From Streptomyces sp. ISL-94 (GTDB lineage: Bacteria; Actinomycetota; Actinomycetes; Streptomycetales; Streptomycetaceae): a stretch of 64,000 nucleotides of DNA. A program made the translations under genes and the position numbers. The stretch covers positions 62,001-126,000 of the forward strand of contig NZ_JAGGOZ010000027.1 of the NCBI RefSeq assembly GCF_018614075.1, in the 5' to 3' direction. Below, one piece after another: positions 49,105 to 58,969 of this stretch (positions within the stretch are counted from its first letter, which is position 1; each line of letters begins with the position of its first letter). The notes below the pieces were generated by a model that had not been told where the DNA came from, searched no databases, and saw nothing but the letters and a program-made list of their open reading frames with translations.

Positions 49105-50564
49105 GCGTCGAGCTCCTGCTGGGCGTTAGTAATGCGGGTGCGCTGTGTGGCGCGGCGGCGGGCCGGCCTGGCCACTACCGTTTGACGCTCAGCCTCGATA
49201 CGGGCAAGCAAGGCTGAGGCCGACTCGTCGTTTGCATCTTGGGGGACAAGCCTCCCGGAGAAGGCCCGTTCCAGGAGCGCCCGGCGGAGCGAAGAAGAGC
49301 GCCGGTGGGAGCGAGCAATGACTTCGAGCACGTTATCCATGACAGAGAGATCGTCCTCCACGCGCTCGACAATTAGCGATTGCTCGGCTACAGGAGGGAT
49401 AGGAACGGGAAATTTCTTAATCTTCGAGACACTGATGGAAGCGAGATTCACGCTCTGCTTTCCGTTTTGCTCGAACCAACGCACGGAACTATTGGCGTAC
49501 CAGGACAACAGCTTGGGGTCAATCTCGCCATCGCGCACCCTCGCCCGAAAGACGTGATTCTGGTGGATAGCCCCAGGGATCTGACCTTCCCAAATCCAAC
49601 CGCGGCCGAGCTTGTTGCGATCCCCGCCTTCGTTCATCAGAACGTCACCGGGCTGAAGAGCCAGCGCCGCAGCTTTGCCTTCCGGGACCCTGATCATGGA
49701 AACCTGGTTCAGGTCAAGCCGGCCACGTTGAACGTTGGCAACTCTGAGGTAGGGAACCTCAGGGAGATCGGGATCGCTTTGCTTCTTACTGTCCTTGGTA
49801 ACCCCACCAACAACGTCCGCTACGTCCTCGAGGCGACGCCAGCTCCAGCCCAGGGGCACGCGCGGAAGATCGTCATCGATAGTGCCCGCTGGGGGCAGGA
49901 AGGAGGCAGCTTCCGAATCTGCGTTTACCGCGTATCCAAAGATCGGGCTCGATACCGTGTCGCGAAGTCTGCCTAGGCGAGCAGAGCACCGGCCGACCAG
50001 GGCCTGCGCCGCATCGAGGCGTGAAATATGATCTTCGAGAGTGTCAAGAATTCGCTGTTGCTCTGCTAGCGACGGGAGGGGAATGACCACCCGCTTTACT
50101 TTTGTGGTGCTGAGTGTATACAGCCCGCTCGTGGACTGCGCGACTTCCAAAAGTTGAGCGGAGACGACCGGTGAATTCCACACGGCTTCCAAATAGATCG
50201 GGGAGATCTCCTTATTCGGACGCACGCGAATAAGGTGGTTTTGGTGGACTGCGTCCTTAATTGAACCGCGCCACCTGGCGGCTCGCCCGATCTGATCCGG
50301 ACTCCCGTTCCCCTCGACTACAAGGAGATCCCCAACTTCGATCCGATACCGATCGATCTCGCCATCGAACAGCTCCACTTCGTGCACCTCGGCGAGATTC
50401 AGCGAACCTCGACCCACGTTAGCGACACGGAGGAACGGGAATTTATTCTCCACCGGACGACGCTTCTGCTGCTTTTGGATGCCCCCGCTAACTTCGGCAA
50501 TCTCACCGATGGAAGCCCATACCCACCCCGGAGGAAGTGGGTTCCGCTGCTCGTTCTCGCTCAC
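49101..50564 (-). CDS. hsdS: Type I restriction-modification specificity subunit
   Basis: A 487-residue HsdS with two target-recognition domains and two coiled coils. Each TRD starts with the family phrase (LPPGWVWASIGEIAEVSGGI; LPRVPLGWSWRRLEDVADVV), contains FLRVANVGRGSLNL / YLRVANVQRGRLDL, and ends with IPLPSLAEQQRILDTLEDHI / VPIPPVAEQSLIVERVEDDL. The two halves are related but recognise different half-sites. It overlaps hsdR by 4 bp and hsdM by 4 bp. This stretch has some of the lowest GC content in the window. Confidence 0.96.
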   Translation of the reverse strand: MSENEQRNPLPPGWVWASIGEIAEVSGGIQKQQKRRPVENKFPFLRVANVGRGSLNLAEVHEVELFDGEIDRYRIEVGDLLVVEGNGSPDQIGRAARWRGSIKDAVHQNHLIRVRPNKEISPIYLEAVWNSPVVSAQLLEVAQSTSGLYTLSTTKVKRVVIPLPSLAEQQRILDTLEDHISRLDAAQALVGRCSARLGRLRDTVSSPIFGYAVNADSEAASFLPPAGTIDDDLPRVPLGWSWRRLEDVADVVGGVTKDSKKQSDPDLPEVPYLRVANVQRGRLDLNQVSMIRVPEGKAAALALQPGDVLMNEGGDRNKLGRGWIWEGQIPGAIHQNHVFRARVRDGEIDPKLLSWYANSSVRWFEQNGKQSVNLASISVSKIKKFPVPIPPVAEQSLIVERVEDDLSVMDNVLEVIARSHRRSSSLRRALLERAFSGRLVPQDANDESASALLARIEAERQTVVARPARRRATQRTRITNAQQELDA

Positions 50565-53500
50565 ACTAGTTCCTGGTTCAATTCCATCAGCAGTTTCCGC
50601 GCCGTCCCGGCATCCCCGCCAAACGCCGCGATGAAGCCGCGGCTACCACCGCGCTCGATGAAAGGCTCGTCGCGGAGCGCATCCACCTCAACGCCGATGT
50701 CGCTGGCGACCCGATCACAGATCCGCTCCAGCCACCACAGCTGGTCCCTACTGTAGGTTGCGCCGGCCTGCTGTTGCCGCAGGAGCCACCCGGCGAAGCG
50801 TTGCTCAACAGAGGCCTGGTAGGGCTGGAGCTCCGCCTCCGCGCCGAGCTCGTAGCGGATGAGTGAGATCAGATCTGGGATACCTGCGGTCTTCCCGCGT
50901 CGCAACGTCGCGCGGCCCAGGTCCTCGTACGCCTGCCACAGTATCTGCGGGGTCCAGTCGTACTGCGGCCGCTTGATGTAGGCAGCGAGCTCTCGCAGCG
51001 CTGCGTAGGCGGCCTCCGGCGCCACTCGCTGCTGGCCGAGCGCGATCTCAATCGCGGTGAGTTCGTCACGCCGACTGTCCAGGAGGGTGTGCCAATCCGT
51101 GATGTATTTCCGCGCCCGCTCTTCACGGGGGACCTCACGGAGAGTGGTGATCGTGGCGACTGTCACCTCATCGATGGTGAGATCCTCGTCGCGCCGGATT
51201 CCGGTGATCACCTTGCGGAGATCGGAATCCGCAAGCGGCGCGACTGCATCGCGGATCAATCGGCGTGCAGCCTCCGGGCCCTCATTCTGGGTGACCTCTT
51301 CCTGGCGGAAGGGGTCACAGGCATCGGTCAGCCACCGAGTGATGGTCACCAGCGTGAGTCCGCCGGCTGAGTGGGCGATCGTCTCGTGTTGCTCGTTGGT
51401 CAGCTGCTTGCCAAGGCGACCGAGTCGCCGCGCGAGCACGTCTGTCTCTTCAGCGGTGATCGCTCCAGAGCCTGCCTTGTCGAGCAGCCTCCGAAGGGAC
51501 ATCCCGGGAGTCGTCGGGAGCGGAGCCGCGTCGACCAGCTGGGAACGGGTGACGCCCGCGGCATCGATCAGCAGGAAGCGGTCCTTGGTCACCGGCACTG
51601 CCGACTCGTCGGCTCCCGGGGTGACCTCGCGTAGCTCGGTCTCATCGATCGACCGTGCCCCACGCCCCTTCATCTGCTCGAAGAGCACGGCGCTCTTGAC
51701 GGAGCGCATGAAGATCACGCACTCCAGGGCGCGAACGTCAGTCCCCGTGGCGATCATGTCTACGGTCACCGCGATGCGCAGCTGGGGCGAATTGCGCAGT
51801 TCGTTGATCAGATCGTCGGGGTTCTGACCGTTCTGCCTGCTTTTGTAGGTGATCTTCGAGGCGAAATCGTCGCCGCGGCCGAAGACCTCCTTCGCCTGCC
51901 GGAGTACTTCCTCCGCATGAGCCTCGCTTACGGCGAAGATCAGAGTCTTCGGAACCTCTTTGCGGCCCGGGAACCAGCGCTGCCAATTATCCCTGTAGGT
52001 CTGCAAGACCGTGCGGATATCGTCTTCGGCAATGACGTTGCGGCCGAGCTGCTTGCCGGAGTACGAGAAGTCGTCCTCGAGCTCCTCGAGACGTCGCCGC
52101 CGGGATGCCCGTTCGAGTATGGGAATCGTAGTTCCCGCCTCGATCGTCGCTCCCTCCTCGTGGACATCAGTAAGCAGCTCCACCACGTCGAAGTCGACGT
52201 TGACGCCGTCGGCGACAGCCTTGGCAAATGAGTAGCTGGAGACCAGATTCTGATTAAAGAATCCCTTGGTCTGCGGCGTCGGCGTAGCCGTGAGCCCGAC
52301 CAGGTGGGCGTCAAAGTACTCCAGGACACCACGCCACAGCCCGTAGATCGAGCGGTGGCACTCGTCAACCACGATCAGGTCGAACGATTCGATTGGGACG
52401 GCCGGGTTGTAAGCGACCTCGACCGGTCGCTCACTCTCGACAGAGTCGCCGACCTCATCCTCAAGGTCGTCCGCAGTGTCATCGTCGACCAAGGGCTGCC
52501 CGCGCAGCAGCGAGTACATCTTCTGGATGGTGCAGATGACCACCGAGGAGGTCTCCTGCAGCCCGGCCGCCCCCAGGCGGTCCACTCCATAGAGCTCGGA
52601 GAACTTCCGGCCGTCGTCGGGGGTCGTGTAGTTACGGAACTCGGCGAGAGCCTGCTTTGCCAGGTTGTTCCGATCGACCAAGAAAAGTACCCGCTTGGCC
52701 TGCGCATACTTCAGCAGCCGGTAGGTCTGCGTCACCGCTGTGAACGTCTTGCCGGCGCCGGTGGCCATCTGGATCAGCGCACGGGGGCGGTCCTCCGCAA
52801 GTGAGCCTTCCAGTCCCTCGATCGCCTCAACCTGTGCCGACCGAAGACCTCCGGTCTCCAACTCAGGCAGGGACCTCAGAGCGGCGCGAAACGTCGGAGC
52901 CTGCGAGGAGCTATCCGAGCGGCGCATCCAGGTCGCGACGGTCTCGGGCCGATGGAATGCGAAGACCTGCCGGGAGCGCGAGTCCGGATCGAGCCGGTTG
53001 AGGAAGTACGTCTCCGAGCCGGTAGTCGCATAGCGGAATGCGAACGGCTCATCCTCTCGCCATACCGCGAGCCGGAATTCCTTGAGCACACCGCGGGCGT
53101 AGCGGTCGTTCTGGGCCAGGGCCCGGCTGAGTACCTCGCCTTCACGCTTGGCCTCGACCACACCGACGATCGAACCATCGACGTACAACACATAGTCGGC
53201 ACGCCCGGTGGCCACGGTGAATTCTCGGACGGCGACGCCACGGCCCGCCAGCGGGTTGAGGTCCTCACGGTCCTGGATCTTCCAACCCGCGTCGATGAGC
53301 ATCTGGTCGATGACCTCGCGAGCCTGGATCTCATTCAGCGGCTTAGGCCGCTGAGCCCGCTCCACGATCGCTTCACGCGCGGCCCGCGCGACAGGTGTCG
53401 GCTGTCGCCGCGCCTGTTCGTAGTCCCGCTGTTGAGCGGATCGGAGAGCGTCGATCTCGCTTTCGAGCTGCTCAATCCGCGAGGCCAAGTCAGCTTGGTG

Positions 53501-54118
53501 AGCAGCCGCGCTCGCGACGAGCTGTGCTGCCTCGTCCTGGGCTCGACGCTCGGCCCCTTCCTGTTGCTGACGGGTCTCTTCCAACCTCGTCCTTGACAGG
53601 GTCAGGGCCTGCCGGTGGTGTTCTAGTGCCTCTCGAAGTTCGGCGATCTCCACCGGATTCGTGACGCCTTGGCCAGCTGCGGGCTGCGTCGGCGGGACGA
53701 AGGCACGGACAGTGCGCTTACCGGAGATCGCCAGATGGAACCAGTTGCCCAACTCGTACGAAGTCTCGACGGCCCTGAGAGCTCGGACGGTGTCGAACAG
53801 GTGTTGATGCGCTGCGCTGTTCCGCGCCGTACGCAGGTCGTCGAAGGCAGCACGCACCTCCGGCGTGAATGCCCCGACGCGGGTGAGCGCGTTCAGGCGG
53901 TCCAACTGCCTATCGCCGTCGACCCGCAGGCCTACCCGAGTGACGAGCTCCTCGGCAAGCACCTCGCCGAATTGCCCAGCCTGGACCAGGGCCGCGTTGG
54001 GGTTGGTGAAGACCGTCGCCTCTGCCAACGCTCCGTAGAGTGCCAGCAGCGGCTGGTACTGGAAGAGCACACCGAAGTTCGGGGACCGCCTGGCGAGGTC
54101 CCGAAGCCGCTCGTCCAT
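50561..54118 (-). CDS. hsdR: Type I restriction enzyme, translocase-nuclease subunit
   Basis: An 1185-residue HsdR. An N-terminal helical domain with DUF4145-like features (RTARNSAAHQHLFDTVRALR) and a coiled coil (about 170-240) precede the nuclease region with GRADYVLYVDGSIVGVVEAK (PD-(D/E)xK: Asp, then Glu-x-Lys), then the two-domain SF2 motor: Walker A IQMATGAGKTFTAVTQTYRL, DEAH-type box VVDECHRSIYG, motif III GLTATPTPQ, motif VI region KGRGARSIDE. It cuts unmethylated DNA after ATP-driven translocation. ATG at 54118; the previous gene ends 170 bp upstream. Confidence 0.95.
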   Translation of the reverse strand: MDERLRDLARRSPNFGVLFQYQPLLALYGALAEATVFTNPNAALVQAGQFGEVLAEELVTRVGLRVDGDRQLDRLNALTRVGAFTPEVRAAFDDLRTARNSAAHQHLFDTVRALRAVETSYELGNWFHLAISGKRTVRAFVPPTQPAAGQGVTNPVEIAELREALEHHRQALTLSRTRLEETRQQQEGAERRAQDEAAQLVASAAAHQADLASRIEQLESEIDALRSAQQRDYEQARRQPTPVARAAREAIVERAQRPKPLNEIQAREVIDQMLIDAGWKIQDREDLNPLAGRGVAVREFTVATGRADYVLYVDGSIVGVVEAKREGEVLSRALAQNDRYARGVLKEFRLAVWREDEPFAFRYATTGSETYFLNRLDPDSRSRQVFAFHRPETVATWMRRSDSSSQAPTFRAALRSLPELETGGLRSAQVEAIEGLEGSLAEDRPRALIQMATGAGKTFTAVTQTYRLLKYAQAKRVLFLVDRNNLAKQALAEFRNYTTPDDGRKFSELYGVDRLGAAGLQETSSVVICTIQKMYSLLRGQPLVDDDTADDLEDEVGDSVESERPVEVAYNPAVPIESFDLIVVDECHRSIYGLWRGVLEYFDAHLVGLTATPTPQTKGFFNQNLVSSYSFAKAVADGVNVDFDVVELLTDVHEEGATIEAGTTIPILERASRRRRLEELEDDFSYSGKQLGRNVIAEDDIRTVLQTYRDNWQRWFPGRKEVPKTLIFAVSEAHAEEVLRQAKEVFGRGDDFASKITYKSRQNGQNPDDLINELRNSPQLRIAVTVDMIATGTDVRALECVIFMRSVKSAVLFEQMKGRGARSIDETELREVTPGADESAVPVTKDRFLLIDAAGVTRSQLVDAAPLPTTPGMSLRRLLDKAGSGAITAEETDVLARRLGRLGKQLTNEQHETIAHSAGGLTLVTITRWLTDACDPFRQEEVTQNEGPEAARRLIRDAVAPLADSDLRKVITGIRRDEDLTIDEVTVATITTLREVPREERARKYITDWHTLLDSRRDELTAIEIALGQQRVAPEAAYAALRELAAYIKRPQYDWTPQILWQAYEDLGRATLRRGKTAGIPDLISLIRYELGAEAELQPYQASVEQRFAGWLLRQQQAGATYSRDQLWWLERICDRVASDIGVEVDALRDEPFIERGGSRGFIAAFGGDAGTARKLLMELNQELV

Positions 54119-54288
54119 ATACCCCGTCCGTCCGTCGCACGTGAGTGTGCGTGTTCCATGATCCGATCCACGTGCAACGCCTTAGGTTACGCAATTCGCA
54201 GGCTTCTCCGTGTCCGAACGGATGCTAGGTGGACAGCGCGGTGCCCTACCAGCTCTGCGCGTGTGCGAGCCCTAGGGTGACGAGTCGA

Positions 54289-56979
54289 TCACGCGAGGAT
54301 GCGCCGCACGCCACCCGCGCCAAACTCGGCTACGTACAGGTCTCCCGTATCCCCAACGGCAAGTTGGCTCGGGTTCTGGAGTCCGGAGGCAAGTGTCTGG
54401 ACCAGACCGTCTCCGAGTACAAGTACCCTGCCGGACTCGAAGTCGCTGAGCACGATCCCTGCGGCCGTGACAGCAACCCCGCTGAGACCGGCCAGCACTT
54501 TGCCATCCAGGAGGTCCACGGGGGCGGAGGTCGGCTCGTCGAGCCGAAGCTGCCACAGCCGATTCCGCCGTTGCTGAGGTGGATCTCCTGCCTCTGGCGA
54601 GCAGAGCACGTACAGCGATGTCGAGGTGCGGGCAAGAGCGATGGGATGCCCCGGCACGGAAGCGAACGGCGTGGCCTTGCCGTCCATCCCCACCCGCTGC
54701 AAGGCACCGGTGTACATGGCTACGATGAGGTCATCGTTATGCCAGGTGAAGGCCATCGGCGTGCCGGCGGGACCTCCTTGGAGCCTAATCAGCTTGCTGC
54801 TGCGGTAATCGTGACTGTGGTGGAGCACCAAGATCCAAGGCCGGTCCACTAGCCGGACGGCGAGCTCTCCGTCTTCCCGGGCTGCCATCGAGTCTGTTCC
54901 GAGGCTGGGCAGGAGGCGGGTGGGCACCATGGCGACCAGGCGATAGACGCCATCCTTTCCAACCCGCCACAGTTGCTGACCTCTCGTGCTCACCACCAAA
55001 CCGTTCGGCGTCCAGGCGATGCCAGCAACTGGTGGCAAGCCTGCAAGATAGGCCGTGATGGTGTCACTCGGGTGAGCCGCAATCTCCACACTCGCCTCGG
55101 CGGTGCAGCCGTCGTGAAGACAACGGAGCAGGCTGGTGCCAGGGTCCTTAGCGAACACAGCGCCGCCCTTGAAGATCACGACCTTCTCGTTGGTTGACGT
55201 CACTTGCGGATCGTCGATCGGTGCCGTCCAGGTAGCAGTGCCATCCGTGTAATGGCCCAGCACCCGCACTGGTGCCTTGCTCTGGCCGCGCAGCAACAGG
55301 TGTGACGGTTCGATACTGATCTTCATCAGGCGTTCAGGGTGGGCAGGTGCAACAGGCTGCCCATCGAAGATTCCGCTGTCGTCCCAGACCTTTCGTAGCT
55401 GGTCACCTAGACGGCTACGCACCCAGGCTGGTCCTATTCCGGGGTCGGATGCAGCCCAGTGCCAGGCGACGTAGTGGCCAACCTGGTATGTCTCCCTTGT
55501 CGGCACGATCCGCTCGCCCGGGACTCCTGTTTCGAGGGTCGCCAAGCGCACACCTGCCCAATCGAGTTGGCGTCGGCCATCGGCCGATGCAAACAAGGGG
55601 ACGTTGACCTCGACGACGCGGTACCAATTCGTCTCGCCCGGTGCGAGCGTGATCCATACAACCTGGGCCGGCCCCTGACGGGTCCCGTCTACCAGGTGAA
55701 TGCGGTGCTCGCCCGGGGGGACCCCGCCCACATCGACGGTCAGGGTGCCAGTCTGGTAGCTGATCTTGTCGAGCTTGAGCTTCTCGTCGAGCCACACCTC
55801 GACCTGACTCCCGGCACGCTCGACCCAGAGGGTCAGCGTTGTTCCTTGATCATGGCGATACCCGCGTACCGCGGGGGCTCGGTCGATGTCACGATCCAGT
55901 AGGTCCAGCAGCGAACTGGCGTGTGCGAGAAGACGCAAGCACTCGCGGCGCGACCGGCAGGGCAAAAGGGGACGATCTTTGTGAGAACGGTCGCCCTTGA
56001 ACAAACCGATCGCGCCGGCGAACAGCTCGACAAGACGGTCAGCGTCCCGCGTGCGGTCGGAGATGCGAATCGGATTGCTCATCTCCTTGAAGGCCGAGGT
56101 AATCAGCTCATTGCCGATGGCAGCGCTACCGAGACGCTGCTGCACCTCATGTTCGAGCCGCCGGAAAGCCGCAAAGATGGCGTCGTCAAACCGGTCCGTT
56201 CGCAGAAGACCTTCGCATGCATCAACGACCTCCGGACGTAGAAGCGTCAAGTGCACAGCCAACTCACCGTCCACTGCAGGGATTGCAGGACGGCTGACTG
56301 TGTTGGAGTCCGGGCTGACCGGGGCCACACGCTTCGCGGGTGGTTGGGCACGGCGAGGGCGCTGCTCATCGACGAAGTCCAGCAACTCTTGCACGCCCTG
56401 GATTCGGCGATAAGGGCGCGCCCCACGCCGATCCACCTTGAGCTGCCACTGCCACGGGCTGCCCGTTGCTCGGCTGCTTCCTGTCCAGAATCGTGGGAGC
56501 TGATCCGCCAGAGCGAACAGACGGTTCATCAAGTCACGTGTCTGTACGACCTCCTCTGCCGGTACGGCCGAATCACCGCCAGGCGAGCTCAGGGACCGTC
56601 CCAGATGCGCAGCAAAGTCCAGACTGGATACGGCGAGTTCTTTCTCCGGGTCATCAGACCCCTGCTGCTCGAGGGCGACCGTCCACTTGACAAAGTTGCT
56701 CAAATAGGAAAGATCGGACGGCCCTCCTTCACATGCAGAAACTCCGCGAAGTGTGAGTCGCACCTCATCGTTGTCGGAGTATCCATGGGCATTCCAGGGC
56801 CTTGCGATGTAGCGCGAGCTGATCGCAACCAAGGCAGCCTGGGCGTCCTCGATCCCCAGTTCGCGGTCCGCCCGCAGGTCGACGGCCGTGAAGGTAGGCC
56901 AAGAACCCCGCTGGCTCATCAGCTTATAGATGGTCTGAAGGAGTTGGCGATCATGAGGATCCAGCGCTTCATCGTTCAC
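54289..56979 (-). CDS. Ymh (TIGR02391-like)-beta-propeller protein heading the hsd operon
   Basis: An about 896-residue protein with no single named family. Residues of about 5-60 look like a winged helix (LLQTIYKLMSQRGSWPTFTA). About 240-360 is a Ymh/TIGR02391-type domain: LRPEVVDACEGLLRTDRFDD, AIFAAFRRLEHEVQQRLGSA, LVELFAGAIGLFKGDRSHKD, ending in the R-x-x-x-H-x-D/E-like element. About 380-620 is beta-rich with an Ig-like part (LTLWVERAGSQVEVWLDEKL). About 645-896 reads as an NHL-type beta-propeller (PPVAGIAWTPNGLVVSTRGQ, LSGVAVTAAGIVLSDFESGR, SQLAVGDTGDLYVAEFGAGG). GTG at 56979 is the best of several weak starts. It precedes hsdR on the same strand. Confidence 0.7.
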   Translation of the reverse strand: MNDEALDPHDRQLLQTIYKLMSQRGSWPTFTAVDLRADRELGIEDAQAALVAISSRYIARPWNAHGYSDNDEVRLTLRGVSACEGGPSDLSYLSNFVKWTVALEQQGSDDPEKELAVSSLDFAAHLGRSLSSPGGDSAVPAEEVVQTRDLMNRLFALADQLPRFWTGSSRATGSPWQWQLKVDRRGARPYRRIQGVQELLDFVDEQRPRRAQPPAKRVAPVSPDSNTVSRPAIPAVDGELAVHLTLLRPEVVDACEGLLRTDRFDDAIFAAFRRLEHEVQQRLGSAAIGNELITSAFKEMSNPIRISDRTRDADRLVELFAGAIGLFKGDRSHKDRPLLPCRSRRECLRLLAHASSLLDLLDRDIDRAPAVRGYRHDQGTTLTLWVERAGSQVEVWLDEKLKLDKISYQTGTLTVDVGGVPPGEHRIHLVDGTRQGPAQVVWITLAPGETNWYRVVEVNVPLFASADGRRQLDWAGVRLATLETGVPGERIVPTRETYQVGHYVAWHWAASDPGIGPAWVRSRLGDQLRKVWDDSGIFDGQPVAPAHPERLMKISIEPSHLLLRGQSKAPVRVLGHYTDGTATWTAPIDDPQVTSTNEKVVIFKGGAVFAKDPGTSLLRCLHDGCTAEASVEIAAHPSDTITAYLAGLPPVAGIAWTPNGLVVSTRGQQLWRVGKDGVYRLVAMVPTRLLPSLGTDSMAAREDGELAVRLVDRPWILVLHHSHDYRSSKLIRLQGGPAGTPMAFTWHNDDLIVAMYTGALQRVGMDGKATPFASVPGHPIALARTSTSLYVLCSPEAGDPPQQRRNRLWQLRLDEPTSAPVDLLDGKVLAGLSGVAVTAAGIVLSDFESGRVLVLGDGLVQTLASGLQNPSQLAVGDTGDLYVAEFGAGGVRRILA

Positions 56980-57200
56980 AACACGATTCTCGCGCCTGCC
57001 CCGAGGTCGGCGCAGAGAGATCACGTGCAAGTCGCAGGAATCGGCGTTGCGTCATGCGGCCTCATCTCGCAGCCGGCCTCGGGTAGCAGGGGCTGGGAGT
57101 ACGTGAGGGAGGATCGGATCTCGGCGGCGAGGATGTCGCCAAGAGCTTCCTGTCGGCCCCGGATAGCAGCTGCTTGGCCGGCGGGTCGCCGAAGCGTCCC

Positions 57201-57674
57201 CTATTCCGGCGACTGCCCGTGCTCCAGGTAGGCGGTCAGGTCGTTCGCTCGGGCCTGGATCCCAGCGGCGATTCGGCGCGCGAGGCGGGGGATGGTGAGG
57301 CCTGGCACCTGCTCTGCGCCGTGGAAGTCGTAGCCGCGGAGCTCGTCCGCTTGGAGTGCGATCTGTTGGCGGTGGTCTGCGCTTAGGAGGCCGCCGTCGA
57401 AGAGGTAGAGGACCTTGTCTCCCTCTCCCGGGTTCGGCGCCCAGTCGACGACGAGGAGGCGGCCGATGCGGGGCGTGATGCCCAGTTCCTCGTGGACTTC
57501 GCGCACACAGGCCTGTCGGGGCGACTCGCCCTGTTCGACGTATCCGCCGGGAAGGTCTCGGTAGTCCTTGTACGACGGCTCGACGAGGAGGACTCGATCA
57601 GCTTCGTCGAAGAAGAGAGCGCCGGCCGCCATGCGGGGGTGGGCCATCTTCGCTTCATGCTCGTTCTCGCTCAC
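57201..57674 (-). CDS. NUDIX hydrolase
   Basis: A 157-residue NUDIX protein with the full box GGYVEQGESPRQACVREVHE then ELGI (G-x5-E-x7-R-E-x-x-E-E-x-G). It hydrolyses a nucleoside diphosphate linked to another moiety; the substrate cannot be read. The C terminus is helical. Start ATG at 57674. It is 10 bp downstream of the HTH-TPR regulator on the same strand, so it is in its operon, beside the SAM synthetase locus. Confidence 0.9.
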   Translation of the reverse strand: MSENEHEAKMAHPRMAAGALFFDEADRVLLVEPSYKDYRDLPGGYVEQGESPRQACVREVHEELGITPRIGRLLVVDWAPNPGEGDKVLYLFDGGLLSADHRQQIALQADELRGYDFHGAEQVPGLTIPRLARRIAAGIQARANDLTAYLEHGQSPE

Positions 57675-57684
57675 GGATTCGACT

Positions 57685-58917
57685 CTAGCCGCCAGCGACG
57701 ATGCGGAGCCTGCGCGCCAGGTCGGCCACGGGATGGGAGGGCCGACCTCGGGTACCGCGTATCCAGCCGATGACCAGCTCTCGGCTCATGTAGTGGTGAC
57801 GGACCTGTTCGGGGGCGGCCTGTTCGGCTTCCAGGAGTACGGCCAGGGCTTCGTCGGTCCGGTTCCAGGCACTCAGCGCCCTGGCAACTTCGAGGCTGTG
57901 CCGCACGCGCCGTTCCACTGGCAGTCCGCTGGTGTCGATGCGTGCGCCAAGGTCCGCGGCGATCTGGATGTCGCCGAGTTCGCCGGCGGTGGCTACGCAG
58001 TGGATCGCGACGTTCGTCGGACCGAAGGCTGTCCACATGTGGTTGGCATCGGCGCCGAGGCGCTGCGCGGTCTCGTCAGCCTCTCGGAGGAAGGTCTGCG
58101 TAGCTGCCCGGTCCTCTGCTCGTGCGGCGGCCATCGCCCCGGTGAGGAACAGCGTGCCGTACACCGAGAGGTACTCGTCGTTTGCAGTGCCCAGTTCCGG
58201 CTGCATGACGGCTGCCGCGTCGTTCACGAGCTGGACCGCTGCCGTGAAGCGTCCTGTGGCCAGGAGGCAGTGCGTGACCGCTCGGAAAAGCGAACCTGTG
58301 ACCTCGCTTCGGCCACTGTGCTGCGCGGCTGCCAGACCGCGGTCAGCGGCGATCCATGCCAATTCGGGCTCTCCGACCTTCCCCAGCACCATGGCTGCTC
58401 CGTGGTAGGCGAGGGCGAGCAGAGCATGTGCCTCCTCCCCCTCGTGCCCCGAGTAGGCGCGGGATGCGGCGAGCGCGTCGGCCAGGACGAGGGGAAGACG
58501 TCGGGTGGCGAAGCCGTAGCGAGATGCCTGGTAGGCGTCGAGGACGTCGCCCACGTTGGCGCGAAGGTCCTGTAGGGCAGGTGGTTCGTCATCGGGTGCA
58601 GGGCTCAGCAGGGGCGTGAGCTGCTTGTAGTCCATCAGCGCTTCGCGTAGCGCGGGGACCGTGCGGTGGCCGCTGTCGGCCGACCACTCCATGAGCGTCG
58701 GCTCCGCGAGTAGGTCTCCGAGGGAGACGTCGAGGGCGTCGGCGAGTGAGGTGATCACCGAGAGGCGATCAAGCTCGATCCGGTTGTTTTCCGCTTTGCT
58801 CAGCCAGTCCGTGGTACGGCCGACAAGGCCGGCCAGGACCTCTTGGGAGAGGCCGCGCCGCCGCCGGTACCAGGCAACGCGCTCCCCGATGGTCAGGTTC
58901 TCTGTCATCCCTCGCAT
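57685..58917 (-). CDS. XRE-family regulator with TPR-like C terminus
   Basis: A 410-residue protein: N-terminal helix-turn-helix (about 10-65; GERVAWYRRRRGLSQEVLAG, LVGRTTDWLSKAENNRIELD), then about 330 residues of paired helices of the tetratricopeptide type (EAHALLALAYHGAAMVLGKV, SVYGTLFLTGAMAAARAEDR, RRVRHSLEVARALSAWNRTD). Such regulators bind small peptides or metabolites through the helical array. ATG at 58917, nine bases before a second Met. It is divergent from the SAM synthetase gene, with the palindrome at 58949 between them; it is the natural regulator of that operon. Confidence 0.88.
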   Translation of the reverse strand: MRGMTENLTIGERVAWYRRRRGLSQEVLAGLVGRTTDWLSKAENNRIELDRLSVITSLADALDVSLGDLLAEPTLMEWSADSGHRTVPALREALMDYKQLTPLLSPAPDDEPPALQDLRANVGDVLDAYQASRYGFATRRLPLVLADALAASRAYSGHEGEEAHALLALAYHGAAMVLGKVGEPELAWIAADRGLAAAQHSGRSEVTGSLFRAVTHCLLATGRFTAAVQLVNDAAAVMQPELGTANDEYLSVYGTLFLTGAMAAARAEDRAATQTFLREADETAQRLGADANHMWTAFGPTNVAIHCVATAGELGDIQIAADLGARIDTSGLPVERRVRHSLEVARALSAWNRTDEALAVLLEAEQAAPEQVRHHYMSRELVIGWIRGTRGRPSHPVADLARRLRIVAGG

Positions 58918-58948
58918 GTCCTGATCATCACCTCGTGCCCGAAGTGGA

Positions 58949-58969
58949 CCCCGGAAGGATTTTCCGGGG
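58949..58969. promoter_or_regulatory. Perfect palindrome between the regulator and the SAM synthetase gene
   Basis: CCCCGGAA (58949-58956), spacer GGATT, TTCCGGGG (58962-58969): perfect 8-base arms 32 bp upstream of the regulator start. A related half-site (CGCCGGAAAATGC) lies at about 59012-59024. Candidate operator for the XRE regulator. Confidence 0.55.
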
